Source of the DNA: Cellulomonas sp. S1-8
GTDB taxonomy: Bacteria > Actinomycetota > Actinomycetes > Actinomycetales > Cellulomonadaceae
Direction: 5' to 3'
Assembly: GCF_026184235.1 (NCBI RefSeq)
Contig: NZ_CP110806.1
Location: 4,440,703-4,504,702, forward strand
DNA: 64,000 bases
This document shows positions 8,533 through 15,737 of the stretch, piece by piece. The notes under the pieces are model-generated. The model ran no database searches. It had not been told where the DNA came from and saw only the letters and a list, made by a program, of their open reading frames with translations. Made by a program: the position numbers and the translations under genes. Position 1 is the first letter of the stretch. Each line of letters opens with the position of its first letter.

Positions 8533-9228
8533 CTAGGAACGCGCCGCGTCGACCGCGGCCGCGAGGGTCCGCTCCGCCTGGTCGCCGAGGTCGTGCTCGT
8601 CGAGCAGCGCGCGCGCCGCGTCGAGGTCGGGGGTCGCGTCCGCTCCGCTGCGGACGCTGAGCTCAGCGCGGTAGAGCCGCGCCTCGAACACCTCGACCGG
8701 CGGGGCGTCGGCGAACCGGATGAGCCCCGCGTCGAGCACAGCGATCGCCTGGACCTCGTCACCGCGCGCGTCACCCTGCCGTGCGGCGACGTCGATCACC
8801 CGGCCGAGGCCGTGCCGGCGCTCCGTCGGGTCGTCCTCGGACGCACCCGCGCGGTAGAAGCGGAGCCAGTTGCCGCCGACGTCCACGACCGAGAAGCCGG
8901 TCGCCGTGCCGGCCTTGCGGCGCGGCGGCAGGAGGCGCGGGATGCCCTTGATCGGCACCTTGCCGTACCGCTCCCGCAGCCCGGCCTTGAACGCGTCGTG
9001 CCGTTCACCGGGCTCGGCGACGGTGATGACGGTGCTGCCGTACGAGGCGGCCGGGTCGAATCCGTCGATGGTGAACAGGTGGATCGCGATGTCGTCCAGC
9101 TCCACGACCGCGCAGGGGTTGGGGCGGCGCTGCTCGAAGGTGACCCTGAACCCGAGCGCACGGTAGAACACGAGCGCCTCGTCCAGGTCCGCGCACGGCA
9201 GCATCGGGTAGGTACGTTCGCCGGCCAT
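8533..9228 (-). CDS. Glyoxalase/bleomycin-resistance-like (VOC) protein
   Basis: A protein of about 231 residues. The first 120 residues form a VOC domain: LPCADLDEALVFYRALGFRV, CAVVELDDIAIHLF (H and hydrophobic strand), then GFSVVDVGGNWLRFYR at the C-terminal strand. The remaining 100 residues are helical and alanine/leucine rich (ARALLDEHDLGDQAERTLAAAVD) and look like a TPR-type tail, which is unusual for plain VOC resistance proteins. I chose the ATG at 9228 (MAGERTYPML), with GAGGGG upstream, over an in-frame start 14 codons earlier. The substrate is unknown. Confidence 0.7.
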   Translation of the reverse strand: MAGERTYPMLPCADLDEALVFYRALGFRVTFEQRRPNPCAVVELDDIAIHLFTIDGFDPAASYGSTVITVAEPGERHDAFKAGLRERYGKVPIKGIPRLLPPRRKAGTATGFSVVDVGGNWLRFYRAGASEDDPTERRHGLGRVIDVAARQGDARGDEVQAIAVLDAGLIRFADAPPVEVFEARLYRAELSVRSGADATPDLDAARALLDEHDLGDQAERTLAAAVDAARS

Positions 9229-9514
9229 CAGGTCCCCCTCGGCGAGGCGCGAGCAGCCCGGACGGCGCACCCTCGCCCACAGGAACGGATCGGGTGGTCA
9301 GACTATCCACGCCGTTCCGGCGAGCGCACATGGCACGGGGGTCCGCGGCCGGGGCGTCCACCTCGTGTCCGCGCCGGATTCTCAGAGGATTCTGTAACTC
9401 GACGAGCACAGTAGGTAGTGCAAAGTTCCACTATCTCTACGGATCGACGTCACCGCCGACGTCATCAGGTGTCGGCGCGACCGTCCGATCTCCCTCGTGA
9501 GAAGGAGCCCGACG

Positions 9515-9973
9515 ATGGTGCGGAAGATCATCTCGACCCTGGCGGCATCCGCCCTGCTGGCCCTGAGCCTGTTCGGCGCGGCGCAGCCGGCACAGGCCGC
9601 CGCGTCCGGCAGCCAGCTTCGCAACAAGGACACCGGACTGTGCGTCGACCGTCGGGAGCACCCCGAGCGGCCGGTGGCGGCGTTCACCACCAAGTGCAAC
9701 GGCTCGGCCACGCAGCGCTGGGTCTACTCGGCGGCGGACCAGACCATTCGCACCCCGGACGGCCGGTGCCTGGCCACCGGGAGCTCCTCCGGAATCTTCG
9801 TCACGGCCTGTGACAGCGGCCTGCTGGTGCGTTGGGGACAGACCAGCGACGGCCGTATCCACCAGCTCGACTGGGGCATCGGCTGCATCGAGGACTTCCG
9901 CACGGCCACGCTCACCTGGGGCGCCTGCACCAACAGCCCCAACGAGGTCTGGTCGCCGCTGGCGACCGTCTGA
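9515..9973 (+). CDS. Secreted ricin-type beta-trefoil lectin-like protein
   Basis: A 152-residue protein with a Sec signal peptide (KIISTLAASALLALSLFGAA, cleavage near AQA-A at about residue 28) and one beta-trefoil-like domain. QRW (ATQRWVY) and paired cysteines (CVDR, CNGS, CLAT, CDSG, CIED, CTNS) spaced as in ricin B repeats support this. Such domains bind carbohydrate and are common as modules of actinobacterial glycoside hydrolases; here the domain stands alone. ATG 9515 follows GAGAAGGAG at 9499-9507. The region upstream (9270-9500) is lower in GC than its surroundings and has no gene. Confidence 0.75.
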   Translation: MVRKIISTLAASALLALSLFGAAQPAQAAASGSQLRNKDTGLCVDRREHPERPVAAFTTKCNGSATQRWVYSAADQTIRTPDGRCLATGSSSGIFVTACDSGLLVRWGQTSDGRIHQLDWGIGCIEDFRTATLTWGACTNSPNEVWSPLATV

Positions 9974-10001
9974 CCCTGTCGGGTGCGGCCGGCCCCGCGC
10001 C

Positions 10002-10014
10002 GATGTCGAGATGC
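10002..10014 (+). repeat. Dispersed intergenic motif GATGTCGAGATGC (copy A)
   Basis: This sits just downstream of the lectin gene. The core GATGTCGAGATG is the reverse complement of CATCTCGACATC found at 13751 and 19635, and related TGTCGAGATG cores occur at 13766 and 15219. Confidence 0.5.
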
Positions 10015-10079
10015 GGGGCAGATCGACTGCCCGAGGGGGGTCCGGGGCCTCAGGCGCACGGCGGTGGCTCGACCCTCTG

Positions 10080-10465
10080 CTACGGCGCGCGGACCTCGAG
10101 GACGTCGTCGAGGCCCGTGAAGTCACCGACGTTCCTCGTGACCAGCACGGCGCCGTGAGCGTGGGCCGTCGCCGCGATCAGCAGGTCGAACGCCCGGGCA
10201 CGCGGCTGCCGCCCGGCCGCGATCGCCTTCGTCGCCAGCAGGGCGTAGGACGACGCGACCGTGTCGTCGATCGGCAGGGCGGCCAGCGCGCTCTCGGCAC
10301 TCGACAGGACCCGCATCCGCGCGCCGCCCTGCTCTCGGGTGTGCGCGCGATCAGGACCCCGAAGCGCAGCTCGGCCAGCGTCGCCATGCTGATCGCGGCT
10401 TCATCGCCCGTGGTGGTCGGCACCAGCCCGTCGATCAGGATGTTCGTGTCGAGGATCAGCCTCAC
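10080..10465 (-). pseudogene. Frameshifted PIN-domain (VapC-like) toxin
   Basis: The frame starting at GTG 10465 reads VRLILDTNILIDGL (first PIN acidic motif, D-T-N), ISMATLAELRFGV (conserved Glu) and stops making sense at ESRAAR near 10328. From about 10325 the neighbouring frame continues MRVLSSAES, ALAALPIDDTVASSYALL, then RARAFDLLIAATAHAHG (A-x-D-x-L-I-A-A-T-A motif) and VLVTRNVGDF. Inserting one base near 10325 restores a normal PIN protein of about 128 residues. The start overlaps the stop of a short upstream frame by 4 nt (GTGA), as in vapBC operons. Either a pseudogene or a single-base sequence error. Confidence 0.65.
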
Positions 10466-10572
10466 CGGTGGGTGCCGCGCTCGAACGGATCGGTCGCGGC
10501 GCCGTCGACCAGCGCCATGTCCTCGTTCCAGTGAGGCCAGCGCTGGGGTCGACCACCGGGTTTCGCGGGCCG
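10462..10572 (-). pseudogene. VapB-like antitoxin remnant
   Basis: An open frame ends at TGA 10462-10464, overlapping the GTG start of the PIN gene. Its last residues, MALVDGAATDPFERGTHR, resemble the C-terminal tail of an antitoxin, but upstream the frame closes at a TAG (10573-10575), leaving at most 36 codons and no DNA-binding head. The position argues for a decayed antitoxin; the sequence alone would not. Confidence 0.35.
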
Positions 10573-10585
10573 CTAGCCTCGGACG

Positions 10586-11185
10586 GTGGTCAGCGCCGAG
10601 GAGATCGTCCGCCATCACCCTGACGACCCCGACGGCGCCGAGTGGCTCGTGCCGTCCCCGCCGGCCGACGTCGTCATCGTCGAGTACGACACCCGCTGGC
10701 CCGCCGCGTACGAGGCGCTCGCCGACCTCGTCCGGGAGGCGCTCGGCGACGCGGTGCTCGCGCTCGAGCACGTCGGGTCCACGTCGGTCCCCGGCCTGGC
10801 GGCGAAGTCGATCGTCGACCTCGACCTGACCGTCGCCGACTCGACCGACGAGCCGAGCTACGTGCCGGCGCTGGAAACCGCAGGCTTCACGCTCGTCCTG
10901 CGCGAGCGCGGCTGGCACGAGCACCGCCTCCTCGTCTCGGACACCCCGCAGGCCAACCTGCACGTGTGGAGCCCGGACAGCCCCGAGGCCGTCCGCCACG
11001 TGCTCCTGCGCGACTGGCTGCGGGAGCACCCGGAGGATCGTGAGGCCTACGCAGCTGCCAAGCGCTCGGCCGCTGACCGCCTGCGCATGGCAGGGGGTGG
11101 TCGGACGGCGGACTACAACGAGCTGAAGGCCCCGGCGATCCGCGAGATCCTGGACCGGCTCTTCCACGCGCACGCCCTGCTCTGA
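10586..11185 (+). CDS. GrpB family protein (UPF0157)
   Basis: A 199-residue protein with the GrpB signature: VIVEYDTRWPAAYEAL, then LEHVGSTSVPGLAAKSIVDLDL (nucleotidyltransferase-like G-S-T-x-V-P-G-L-x-x-K-x-x-x-D-x-D) and NLHVW followed by LLRDWLREHPEDREAYAAAK. The family is related to nucleotidyltransferases and its role is not established. It starts at a GTG about 14 bases after the end of the antitoxin remnant's open frame on the other strand, and is convergent with the universal stress protein gene. Confidence 0.85.
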   Translation: MVSAEEIVRHHPDDPDGAEWLVPSPPADVVIVEYDTRWPAAYEALADLVREALGDAVLALEHVGSTSVPGLAAKSIVDLDLTVADSTDEPSYVPALETAGFTLVLRERGWHEHRLLVSDTPQANLHVWSPDSPEAVRHVLLRDWLREHPEDREAYAAAKRSAADRLRMAGGGRTADYNELKAPAIREILDRLFHAHALL

Positions 11186-11210
11186 CCCGGCGGGCGAGGT
11201 ACACGACAGC

Positions 11211-11675
11211 TCAGCCGGCGCCGCGCTCGCTGTTCGAGGTCGGGCGGCAGACCAGCACCGGGCAGGGCGCGGAGTGCTGCACGCGCGAGGCGGTGCTGCC
11301 GAGCAGGATCGTCCTGGTCAGTCCCCGGCTGCCCGAGGCCAGGGAGATCAGGTCGGCGTCGACGTCCTCCGCTGCCCGGATGATCTCCTGCGCGGGCGAG
11401 CCGCTGCGGATCTCCTTGTGGACGGTGGGCCCCCACCCGTCGAACTCCGCGGCGACGATGTCGACGGCGGTGCGGGCCTCCTGCGTGAAGCTGAGCCCGG
11501 CGAGCTCGGTCGGCTGCTCGGCGCCCAGCTCGTTGGCGAAGGGGACGGCCGCGTAGGGGCTGACCACGGCGACGACCGTCAGGTCGGTGATCTCGCGGGA
11601 GTCGGCGATCCACTTGAACTGCCGGGCCGCGACCAGCGAAGCCCGCGAGCCGTCGGTGGCGACGATGACGTGCAT
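11211..11675 (-). CDS. Universal stress protein (UspA family)
   Basis: A 154-residue single UspA domain: MHVIVATDGSRASLVAARQF (strand 1 with the D-G-S loop), a central EIRSGSPAQEIIRAAEDVDADLI, and GSRGLTRTILLGSTASRVQH, which contains the G-x2-G-x9-G(S/T) ATP-binding motif, ending in CPVLVCR. This suggests an ATP-binding type. The ATG at 11675 is 2 bases after the stop of the amino-acid permease, so the two are translated from one message; transporter-Usp pairs are common. Confidence 0.88.
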   Translation of the reverse strand: MHVIVATDGSRASLVAARQFKWIADSREITDLTVVAVVSPYAAVPFANELGAEQPTELAGLSFTQEARTAVDIVAAEFDGWGPTVHKEIRSGSPAQEIIRAAEDVDADLISLASGSRGLTRTILLGSTASRVQHSAPCPVLVCRPTSNSERGAG

Positions 11676-11677
11676 GG

Positions 11678-13147
11678 TCAGGGCTCCTTGTGCGCAGCGG
11701 ATGGTCCGGGAGCAGCGACGTCGTCGGGCTCGGCTTCCGGTGGGCGTCGGGGCGTCGTGCCGCGGAACTTCTCGAGCAGGTAGAGCACGAGGCCGACGGC
11801 CAGCAGGCCGCCCACCCACAGGAGCGCCGCCGGGTCGTCGATCAGCGTGTACACCAGCACGGCGACGTTGCCGACGATGCCGGCGAACAGCAGCGGCGTG
11901 CTCGCCCGGTAGGTGTCCGCCGTCTCGTCGTTGCCCCGCAGCTTCAGGCAGGCGACGATCACGAGCGCGTAGATGAAGAGCAGGAACACCACGGTGATCG
12001 TCGCGAGGCGGTCGACGACGTCGAGCCGGTCGTCCACGGGCAGCCCGGCCTGGCTCGCGCGGATCGCCGCCCCGATCACTAGCAGGGCACCGACGACGGC
12101 GGCGCCGAAGAGCAGCGCGACGTACGGGCTGCGGCGCGTCGGGTGGATCTTGGCGAAGACCGAGGGCACGACGTCCTCGCGAGCCATCCCGTACAGGATC
12201 CGGGACTGCGCGACGACGGTGACCAGGGCGGTGTTGCTGATCGCGATCATGGCGACCAGCCCGAAGACGACCAGCATGATCGCGGCCGGGACGAAGAAGA
12301 GGTCGGCGCGGATGACCTCGAGCAGGGTCTCGCCGGCGAGCGTCTCGATCGGGACCGCGAGGGCCGCCGAGACGGAGACGAGCACGTAGACCACGCCCGC
12401 GGTCAGCATCCCGCCGATCAGCGCCCGCGGGAAGGCGCGCGAGGGGTCGACGGTCTCCTCGGCGACGTTGGCGGCGTTCTCGAAGCCGGTCATGGCGAAG
12501 AAGGCCAGCGAGACGCCCGCGAGCACCGCCAGGACGGGCGAGCCCTCCGCGCTGAACTCCAGCAGCACGCCCGGGTCGTTGACGCCGTTCACCAGCGCGA
12601 TCACGCCGATCGCCACGACGACGACCAGGCCGCTGAGCTCGATGAACGTCATGACGACGTTCGCCACCACGGACTCGGTGATCCCGATCAGGTTGATGAC
12701 CGTGATGAGCGCCACGAAGAGCAGCGCGACGCCGGTGCCTATCCAGATCGACTCCTCCGACAGCCCGACGAGGTCGCTGAAGTAGCGCACGAACCCCGAG
12801 GCCAGCGACCCGACCGCGGCCATGTTGGCCGAGAGCATGCAGATCGTGATGAAGAACGTCAGCAAGGGCTTGCGGAAGGCCTTGTGCACGTAGAGCGAAG
12901 CGCCGGCCGCCTTCGGGTACTTGGTCACCAGCTCGGCGTACGCGAGGCCGGTGACGGCGGCGATCGCGACGCCGGCCAGGAAGGCCATCCAGAAGGCGCC
13001 GCCGACGGCCGCGGCGACCAGGCCGACGAGCACGTAGATGCCCGAGCCGAGGACGTCGCCGACCACGTAGAAGTACAGCTGCCGGGCGGTGATCGAGCGC
13101 TTGAGCTCGCTGCGCCCCGTGAGGTCCTCGGTCGCGGGAGTGGCCAT
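11678..13147 (-). CDS. APC superfamily amino-acid permease
   Basis: A 489-residue integral membrane protein with about 12 TM helices. The first helix carries GDVLGSGIYVLVG, the APC consensus substrate/ion-binding break (G-S-G-I), and FFAMTGFENAANVAEE matches the conserved helix 6 and following loop. It likely imports amino acids or related amines by proton symport. I chose the ATG at 13147 (MATPATED) over 13189. The hydrophilic C-terminus (TPRRPPEAEPDDVAAPG) is cytoplasmic. It heads a two-gene operon with the universal stress protein. Confidence 0.85.
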   Translation of the reverse strand: MATPATEDLTGRSELKRSITARQLYFYVVGDVLGSGIYVLVGLVAAAVGGAFWMAFLAGVAIAAVTGLAYAELVTKYPKAAGASLYVHKAFRKPLLTFFITICMLSANMAAVGSLASGFVRYFSDLVGLSEESIWIGTGVALLFVALITVINLIGITESVVANVVMTFIELSGLVVVVAIGVIALVNGVNDPGVLLEFSAEGSPVLAVLAGVSLAFFAMTGFENAANVAEETVDPSRAFPRALIGGMLTAGVVYVLVSVSAALAVPIETLAGETLLEVIRADLFFVPAAIMLVVFGLVAMIAISNTALVTVVAQSRILYGMAREDVVPSVFAKIHPTRRSPYVALLFGAAVVGALLVIGAAIRASQAGLPVDDRLDVVDRLATITVVFLLFIYALVIVACLKLRGNDETADTYRASTPLLFAGIVGNVAVLVYTLIDDPAALLWVGGLLAVGLVLYLLEKFRGTTPRRPPEAEPDDVAAPGPSAAHKEP

Positions 13148-13399
13148 GCGATCGACCGTACTGTGATGTGTGTTACACGCGCGTTCCAACTTCTCGCACG
13201 GCGGTCAGGCTCCGGGTACTCGACGTGGAGGCCGCGCCCGGGGGCTGCCGTCGAGCGACCCGCCTGAGTCCCTCGCGCCCTCGGAGCCCGTCTCCGGTCG
13301 CGGGCGTCGTGGCCGTGCGCCATGATCCGGTTGCTCCCGATTCACCCGAAACGTCGGATCCTCCGGCAGGCCGCCGGACCCCTCCCCCTTGGAGTTCTC

Positions 13400-13603
13400 A
13401 TGCTCGCGCTCGTCGCTGCCGCGATCTTCGCCCTCGCCCTGCTCCTCGACCTCGTCGAGGCGAACGTCGGGGACGCTCTGACCCCACAGACGCTGATGTT
13501 CGTCGGTCTGTTCTTCCTCGCGCTGCACCTGGGAGGACTTGGCGGCGCGTCGCCGGTGAACGGCGGCTGGCGGGGGCGTGGGGGGACGTCCCGCCGGCGG
13601 TAG
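13400..13603 (+). CDS. Small two-helix membrane protein
   Basis: A 67-residue protein with two hydrophobic segments (MLALVAAAIFALALLLDLV and TLMFVGLFFLALHLGGL) and a glycine/arginine-rich tail (GWRGRGGTSRRR). The ATG at 13400 has GGAG 5 bases upstream; an ATG at 13322 would add 26 residues. Small proteins of this shape are widespread in actinobacteria and have no assigned function. It is divergent from the permease operon. Confidence 0.55.
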   Translation: MLALVAAAIFALALLLDLVEANVGDALTPQTLMFVGLFFLALHLGGLGGASPVNGGWRGRGGTSRRR

Positions 13604-13640
13604 GGGCTCGTACCACCCGCTCCCGTCATCACGCCGGAAC

Positions 13641-13688
13641 GCACCAAGAGGTCACGACGCGCTCGGCGCGTTCGTGGCCTCTTGGTGC
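13641..13688. terminator. Long imperfect hairpin after the small membrane protein gene
   Basis: GCACCAAGAGG at 13641-13651 pairs with CCTCTTGGTGC at 13678-13688, and the interior (CACGA...TCGTG, GCGC...GCGC) continues the stem to a very short loop, about 22 pairs with two mismatches. No T-run follows on either strand. It could stop transcription or be a mobile palindrome. Confidence 0.5.
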
Positions 13689-13750
13689 ATCCGGGAGGAG
13701 CAGCACGGGCGGCTCATTCCTGCCTCGGTCAAATCAATCTTGCATTTCGA

Positions 13751-13775
13751 CATCTCGACATCAACTGTCGAGATG
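13751..13775. repeat. Hairpin built from the dispersed CATCTCGACATC motif (copy B)
   Basis: CATCTCGACA (13751-13760), loop TCAAC, TGTCGAGATG (13766-13775): a perfect 10-bp stem in an AT-richer patch. The left arm and loop match 19635-19648 and the right arm matches 10004-10013 and 15219-15228. Confidence 0.55.
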
Positions 13776-13941
13776 CGGCGCACATTGACCGCTGACGTGC
13801 GGGCTACCTTGAACCGTGGAGCGCTCAGCGCAGAGCTCGGTCCAAGTACGAACGGCCGCCGCACGGTCGCTCGCTGCTGACGATCGCGATCCGGCAGGTA
13901 TCCGGGTGACTCCGGCGGCCACTTTCGGCAACGATGAGGAC

Positions 13942-14358
13942 GTGGACGGGCGGAAGCGGGTGGCGGCGATCATCGTCCGCGACGGGTCGGTGCTGATGGT
14001 CCGGGAACGTGGGCGAGGGCCGCAGGGGCGACACGACGGCCCGGAGTACTGGACCCTGCCGGGGGGCGGGGTTCACGACGGTGAGGATCTGACCGTGGCG
14101 GTGAAACGTGAGGTCCTCGAGGAGACCGACCTGACCTGCACGTCGGTCCGTGCCGTGTTCGAGTTCCCGTACCCCTCAGGGTGGACGACTGTCTTCCGGG
14201 TGGAGGTCGACCCCGCGAGCGAGCCGGTGCTCGGCACCGATCACGACCTCGAGTGCGACTGCCCGAGGATGGTCGGCCTCGACTGGATCCCGCTGACCCA
14301 GGACCTCGGCGACGACGCAGGACTCGCCGTCCCGGTGATGCTCATGCGTTCGCCGTGA
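13942..14358 (+). CDS. NUDIX hydrolase
   Basis: A protein of about 138 residues. The NUDIX box reads GGVHDGEDLTVAVKREVLEE followed by TDL, matching Gx5Ex7REUxEExGU except that the late glycine is aspartate. VAAIIVRDGSVLMVRER and YWTLPGG precede it, as in typical nucleotide or nucleoside-diphosphate-X hydrolases. GTG 13942 was chosen with GATGAGG upstream; the frame runs open to 13816 without a better start. The stop overlaps the next gene by 4 nt (GTGA), so it is co-translated with the HAD phosphatase. Confidence 0.8.
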   Translation: MDGRKRVAAIIVRDGSVLMVRERGRGPQGRHDGPEYWTLPGGGVHDGEDLTVAVKREVLEETDLTCTSVRAVFEFPYPSGWTTVFRVEVDPASEPVLGTDHDLECDCPRMVGLDWIPLTQDLGDDAGLAVPVMLMRSP

Positions 14359-14999
14359 AGAGCTACATCCTCTTCGACCACGACGGCGTCCTCGTCGACA
14401 CCGAGCACTGGTACTGGACGGCGGGCGAGCGAGCCTTGGCCGACGTCGGGGTGGTCCTGGACAAGGCGCAGTACCTGAGCGACATGACCCGGGGGCTGGG
14501 AACGTGGGCCCAGGCCAGGGCGGCGGGTGTCGACGAGCCGACCATCGACCGACTCCGCGTCGCGCGCGACGGCTACTACCAGGAGTACCTGCGCACGCAG
14601 CCCATCGAGATCGACGGAGTTGTCGACGTGCTCGCCGAGCTGTCGCGGCATGCGCGTCTGGCCGTCGTGACGACTTCCAAGCGCGCGGACTTCGACCTCA
14701 TCCACGAGAGACGGCAGATCCGCGCGTTCATGGACTTCGTCCTCGTCCGTGAGGACTACCAGCGCGCCAAGCCCGACCCGGAGCCGTACCTTGCCGGACT
14801 GCGGCGCTTCGGCGCCGCACGATCGGACACCCTGGTCGTGGAGGACTCGGCCCGTGGGTTGAGGTCCGCGGTGGCGGCCGGCATCGACTGCGCAGTCGTG
14901 GACAACCGCTTCACACGTGACAGTGACTTCTCGGGGGCGCGGTACCGCATCGATACGCTGAGAGAGCTCGGCGACATCGTCCGAGGAGATGCCGGCTGA
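14355..14999 (+). CDS. HAD family hydrolase (phosphatase/phosphomutase-like)
   Basis: A 214-residue HAD protein: YILFDHDGVLVDTE is motif I (D-x-D nucleophile pair), LAVVTTSK motif II (Thr), RAKPDPEPYLAGL motif III (Lys), and LVVEDSARGLRSAVAAGI motif IV (E-D). The helical cap after motif I is of the beta-phosphoglucomutase/phosphoglycolate phosphatase type. The substrate is unknown. Its overlap with the NUDIX gene suggests the two act on related phosphorylated metabolites. Confidence 0.85.
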   Translation: MKSYILFDHDGVLVDTEHWYWTAGERALADVGVVLDKAQYLSDMTRGLGTWAQARAAGVDEPTIDRLRVARDGYYQEYLRTQPIEIDGVVDVLAELSRHARLAVVTTSKRADFDLIHERRQIRAFMDFVLVREDYQRAKPDPEPYLAGLRRFGAARSDTLVVEDSARGLRSAVAAGIDCAVVDNRFTRDSDFSGARYRIDTLRELGDIVRGDAG

Positions 15000-15217
15000 C
15001 GACCTTCGAGCCAGGTGCGCGACCGGTCCGGCTCTCCGGGCTCCTCGTCGAGCCAGGGTGGCCCGTCATGGCCGACGGTCCCGACGCCACGTCCGCTGCC
15101 CGTCCCCCGTACAGACAGCATGCCGCGGGCTGCCGATTAGTTCGCGCGCCGTACCTAATAAACCTGTCGCGGATTTTCAAAGTAGGCGGGATCTCGCCCG
15201 ATTCTCAAAGTCTCTTG

Positions 15218-15229
15218 CTGTCGAGATGC
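15218..15229 (+). repeat. Dispersed motif CTGTCGAGATGC (copy C)
   Basis: Matches the right arm of the hairpin at 13766-13775 and is followed by AGGACAGATTGACC; copy B is followed by a similar GGCGCACATTGACC. The similarity therefore extends about 14 bases beyond the core. Confidence 0.5.
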
Positions 15230-15261
15230 AGGACAGATTGACCGGGGCTGGGCGTCGCACT

Positions 15262-15297
15262 TTGACCGGTCACCGGTCTCGACCGGTCACCAGTCAA
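15262..15297. repeat. 36-bp near-perfect palindrome
   Basis: TTGACCGGTCACCGGTC (15262-15278), TC, then GACCGGTCACCAGTCAA (15281-15297). Fifteen of 17 positions pair. It also contains the direct repeat GACCGGTCACC at 15264 and 15281. It lies in a convergent intergenic space; terminator or protein-binding site. Confidence 0.5.
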
Positions 15298-15392
15298 TGT
15301 GTGCAGTCTGCTCAGTGGGTGCCCGGCTCGGCGGAGGTGCGGGCTGCTGTCCCGCCACGATCGTCGGCGTGGGCCAGCAGCGAGGACGGGCG

Positions 15393-15737
15393 TCAGCGGG
15401 ACCGACGCGTGACGAGGGCGACCAGCTCCCGGCTGCAGCCCAGCACCTCCGCGATCTCGGAGTAGCTCCACCGCGCGGCGTCCTCGCCGCGGAGCTGGAG
15501 GATGAGGCGGTCGCGCTCCAGGCGGTACCGCGCGGCCACCTCGTCCGCCTCGGCAGCCTTGCGATGGAGCTCGCGCGCCCGGGCGGCCCGAGGATCCGAG
15601 GCGCCCCGACGGGACGGCCGCAGGGGTGTGTCCGAAGGCGCGGGCGCCGACCGTGGGGGCGCCGACCGTGGGGCGGCCCCGTGGTCGGTGCCGCCCCCGG
15701 CCGGCGCGTCGGGCCCGTGCGAGGCCCTAGAGGCCAC
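15393..15737 (-). CDS. Small HTH protein downstream of Ro60
   Basis: A 114-residue protein with a disordered, basic, Pro/Ala-rich N-terminus (about 50 residues), a charged helix (RARELHRKAAEADEVAARYR) and a C-terminal helix-turn-helix resembling sigma region 4 or a Trp-repressor-like fold (WSYSEIAEVLGCSRELVALV). Its start overlaps the end of the Ro60 gene by 11 nt, so translation is coupled. It could regulate the locus or bind one of its RNAs. I recognise no named family. Confidence 0.6.
   Translation of the reverse strand: MASRASHGPDAPAGGGTDHGAAPRSAPPRSAPAPSDTPLRPSRRGASDPRAARARELHRKAAEADEVAARYRLERDRLILQLRGEDAARWSYSEIAEVLGCSRELVALVTRRSR

Larger units (their letters stand above)
15000..15392. 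other. Intergenic region, no gene; AT-richer with repeats
   Basis: Between the HAD gene and the convergent HTH gene. It contains CCTAATAAACCTG and two related stretches (GATTTTCAAAGTA, GATTCTCAAAGTC), copy C of the TGTCGAGATG motif at 15219, and a 36-base palindrome at 15262-15297. No convincing coding frame on either strand. Confidence 0.5.
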
